The notes under the pieces: generated by a model
Database searches by the model: none
What the model was told of the DNA's origin: nothing
Seen by the model: the letters and a program-made list of their open reading frames with translations, nothing else
From: CAVVSQ01 sp963848825
GTDB lineage: Bacteria > Planctomycetota > Planctomycetia > Gemmatales > Gemmataceae
DNA length: 64,000 nucleotides
Assembly: GCA_963848825.1 (NCBI GenBank)
Contig: CAWKFA010000009.1
Coordinates: 124,001-188,000, forward strand
Direction of reading: 5' to 3'
Made by a program: the position numbers and the translations under genes
Shown: in pieces, positions 62,401 to 64,000 of the stretch
Layout of the letters: every line of letters starts with the position of its first letter
Position numbering within the stretch: the first letter of the stretch is position 1

Positions 62401-63737
62401 GGTCGGGCTGGGTGATGTCGTAAAAAATCTGGCTGATGGTGGTCCCGCCATCAATATAGATGTCATTGTAAAAGACCATCATTTGCCCGCCCGGGGCAGG
62501 CGCCGCGAGAGTGAGGGTGACGATGTTCCCTAGTGCGGTGAAACTCCCTGGCCCCTGGAAACTGAATTCCGCGGGATTAAGGCCGTGCAAGAAAGTTATG
62601 ATGAAGGAATGCCCAACGGACTGAGTGACCGTGACGTTGCCGTTGAGAATGGGAACCGTGTCCAGGGCAGCCTGTACGTCCGCGAAGGTACTGTTGCTTG
62701 TAAAAGCAAAACTGCTGCCGGTAACCCCATTATAGGAAAAGGCACTGGCCTTGATCGCCGTTCCCTGGCTGAAGATGATCTGCGGATTGGCGGCTTCCGT
62801 GCCCGTCTGAGGGATGTTGCCCCCTTTAAGATGCTGCAGATCGGAAACCAGTTCTTGAGTGGTAAAGGTACGCCCGCCGTCCGCGGAGGCAACCATGAAA
62901 ACGCGACTTTCCAATGGGACCGGCGGATTGGCATTTGGCTGAGAGTAGGTTTGGTTCACGTTATAGGCAACGTAGATCCCCTTAGGGACGAGGTCACCGT
63001 TGGGATACGTTGGGGTAGCCGGAATCGCCACCATCGTGGCCAGCGTATCCGTTTGAACCGCGCCAGTTTGCGGGTCGGTGAAGGTGGGAGTATTCGTGTC
63101 AATGCCCAAAACTGGATTGGCCGCCGGATCCTGGCCAAACCATTGATAAATCACGCTGTTGCCATCGAGATAGAAAGCCGTTGGAAAGAGGATCTTGATG
63201 TCCGAGCGTCAAATCAGCGAGCGGAGCGGTTCCCGCGAAATTAAAGCGTTGCAAAACAATGGCGCCGCTGGTGAGCGCCGCATTCTCCTCGGCTGAGACA
63301 ACATAAAAATGATGGTTGCGATCAAACGCGACGGAGGGATCAACGATTTGAGCAAATGGAAGTCCGTTCGGGGTGCTCGGGTCGGTGAGGGGCACGGCTG
63401 CGAGAAACGCATGCCAGGTGCGACCCTGGTCCGTCGAATAGTTGCCTGAAACGTCCCAGGCATTGGCGTTGGCCGCCGGATGGGTCGCGTGCACTTCCAC
63501 GATTTTGGTGGGATCCAGCGGATCGACCACCACCGTGGGACTGGTGTTGCTTGGCCCCGTGGACATCGTCGCGGCTATGCTACCCACAACCGCGGGGGGC
63601 AGGGCGGACATGACTGTCCGCTCTTCCAGCATTTCGACAACTAGCCTTTGGGAGCTGCGCCGCGTCCTGATAGGCTGGTTTTTTTTCCTGGAAAGCCAAC
63701 TCTTGACATAGCTGCGAAGGAGAGACGAGAAACTCAT
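44482..63737 (-). CDS. Giant secreted multidomain protein (about 6,400 residues), in nine frame pieces
   Basis: The pieces share strand and style and join smoothly, so I read one gene. N to C: a leader; sialidase-like repeats (TSPTVVVDPLDPTKIVEVHA, VFMVASADGGRTFTTQEL); a P-domain (near 62.2-61.7 kb); more sialidase-like sequence; about twelve Calx-beta domains (60.6-55.5 kb); P-domains near 55.3-54.9, 54.3-53.9 and 53.0-52.5 kb; a BNR propeller (52.4-49.2 kb); and seven WYII/WNGG repeats separated by cadherin/Ig-like segments. Frame changes fall near 63180, 57748 (G6 run), 57115, 56460, 54770, 54105, 47697 and 44918. Start 63737 has GAGG about 5 nt upstream. Probably a surface or matrix adhesin binding calcium; no catalytic site was recognised. 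Confidence 0.75.
44692..48387 (-). repeat. Seven-copy WYII...WNGG repeat array in the giant gene
   Basis: Copies on the minus strand, N to C: 48387-48148, 47778-47562, 47228-47013, 46667-46458, 46124-45894, 45488-45273, 44910-44692. Shared features are an AYxL start, a GSYYxNSAG turn, EKWxxS, WYIIxPxG, SxWNGGxSF, LDxSYW or SYY, and DPxxL. Copy 7 has lost the WNGG segment. Between copies are about 110-140 residues of Ig/cadherin-like sequence with ASDxxxxSxxF. I know similar repeats from planctomycete giant proteins but no family name. Confidence 0.85.
49240..52420 (-). other. BNR/sialidase-like beta-propeller region of the giant protein
   Basis: SVWTAIGPAPENGTQTGPVG, GIGFLRSIDGGRTWQVIDS, SGLFRSTDSGLTWSQIESGL, GGFLYETKDFGNNWTRVALP and GGVVNSTDFGKTWTIFPAF show Asp-box (SxDxGxTW) repeats of the sialidase/VPS10-type propeller. 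No sialidase arginine triad was recognised, so binding rather than hydrolysis is likelier. Confidence 0.75.
53210..62740 (-). repeat. Six scattered copies of an LAYNG...VQAxLxxxPGL module
   Basis: An 75-90-residue module recurs near 62735-62530, 57970-57800, 56145-55880, 54645-54380, 53760-53500 and 53470-53210. Typical pieces are GNVTLAYNGKLAASPAFNFT, ATQLATYLASLPGLGALTAS and GGPFNIVFNATGSA. It ends before a short Leu/Thr strand such as LLTVSSGPATI. It is inserted within or between Calx-beta and P-domains. Confidence 0.7.
55470..60610 (-). repeat. About twelve Calx-beta-like domains
   Basis: Each starts with a strand like SFSISDTIVQEP, VQLSVGDITVTEN or INIGDLVVTEGES, contains GTAxxGxDYxxxxG and GxTxxxxxVPI, and ends with xxATIVDDN. 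Clear examples begin near 60600, 60245, 59897, 59540, 59165, 58735, 57710, 57330, 56905, 56455 and 55800; one near 58415 is degenerate. Calx-beta domains bind calcium in other proteins. Confidence 0.8.
63603..63737 (-). other. Planctomycete-type leader of the giant protein
   Basis: The first 45 residues are basic (WLSRKKNQPIRTRRSSQR) and then read LVVEMLEERTVMSA. This RR...LxxExLExRxxxS pattern is a recurring N-terminus of large exported planctomycete proteins and is taken as an export or sorting signal; it lacks a normal hydrophobic core. Confidence 0.7.
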
Positions 63738-64000
63738 CGTGACCTCGGTGACAAACTTAGTTGTGCGAACTACTGATTGGGGCAAGCGATGAAGGAAAGA
63801 ACATGGTAATGGTATGCCGGCCGTGGCCCAAAATCCTCTGGTGTGTACATAAATACAGACGCGGCGCTGACCAGAGATCTTCCTAGTTTACCAATTCGGG
63901 AAACTTATGATGGCTCTTTTAGGTTTTATCCGCCGTGGGGCTGGTAGGAGAGATAAATCCCACCTTAAAAAACATTCTACCCAATTAACCCAGAGACCCG
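63738..64000. other. Upstream region of the giant gene
   Basis: No gene is recognised to the window edge. It is more AT-rich than its surroundings and should contain the promoter of the giant gene on the minus strand; I could not fix a -35/-10 pair. Confidence 0.4.

Noticed and set aside
1..64000. Programmed frameshifting as the cause of the many breaks
   Set aside because: No consistent slippery heptamer with downstream structure; the breaks need both insertions and deletions and often fall at homopolymers, which fits base-calling errors better.

Overview
The window looks like part of a planctomycete chromosome, most likely of the Gemmata group. This rests on several family signatures: small MJ0042-type zinc-ribbon proteins, a DUF1571 protein, a YdjY-domain lipoprotein, a DUF4175-like protein followed by a Lys/Ala-rich coiled-coil protein, a GYF_2 plus zinc-ribbon protein, and a giant secreted protein with the planctomycete-type leader ending LEERTVMSA. 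I saw no rRNA, tRNA, CRISPR array or transposase gene.

Layout. 0-8.6 kb: a minus-strand PrpB-like lyase and methyltransferase, a plus-strand PQQ-type propeller protein, then a tight minus-strand cluster (lipoprotein hydrolase, MtfA peptidase, YdjY lipoprotein, zinc-ribbon membrane protein, MoaC, and after a hairpin a long-chain polyprenyl diphosphate synthase). 8.6-16.7 kb (plus): DUF1571, DUF4175-like, coiled-coil and terpene-cyclase-repeat proteins, which look like an envelope module. 16.7-24.7 kb: a TPR protein, a GYF protein, and a recA - trypsin-like protease - degenerate sulfatase operon with a strong palindrome upstream of recA; then an SDR and a Cys-rich lipoprotein meeting at a bidirectional terminator. 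24.9-28.5 kb: sdhCAB (complex II). 28.5-29.3 kb: a gene-free stretch with a 31-bp perfect inverted repeat and four 12-bp tandem repeats. 29.3-32.2 kb: a lipoprotein, CysC and an alpha/beta-hydrolase-fold protein without the nucleophile serine. 32.2-34.2 kb: hslVU. 34.4-42.4 kb (plus): TPM protein, HIT protein, hemC, zinc ribbon, pdxJ, TPR protein, yebC, and plsY fused to a DUF4149 domain. 42.4-63.7 kb (minus): HtrA protease, peptide deformylase, and one giant gene of about 19.3 kb.

The giant gene would encode about 6,400 residues: leader, sialidase-like and proprotein-convertase P-domain segments, about twelve Calx-beta domains, a second propeller of BNR type, and a C-terminal array of seven copies of a roughly 72-80-residue WYII...WNGG repeat that I cannot assign to a named family. 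That array is my best candidate for an undescribed element.

A caution governs the whole annotation: I count about 36 places where one clear protein family continues in another frame, many at homopolymer runs and several inside usually conserved housekeeping genes (hemC, pdxJ, plsY, htrA). I read these as uncorrected base-calling indels in the assembly rather than real gene decay, so I give full-span coordinates and approximate break points for the broken genes.
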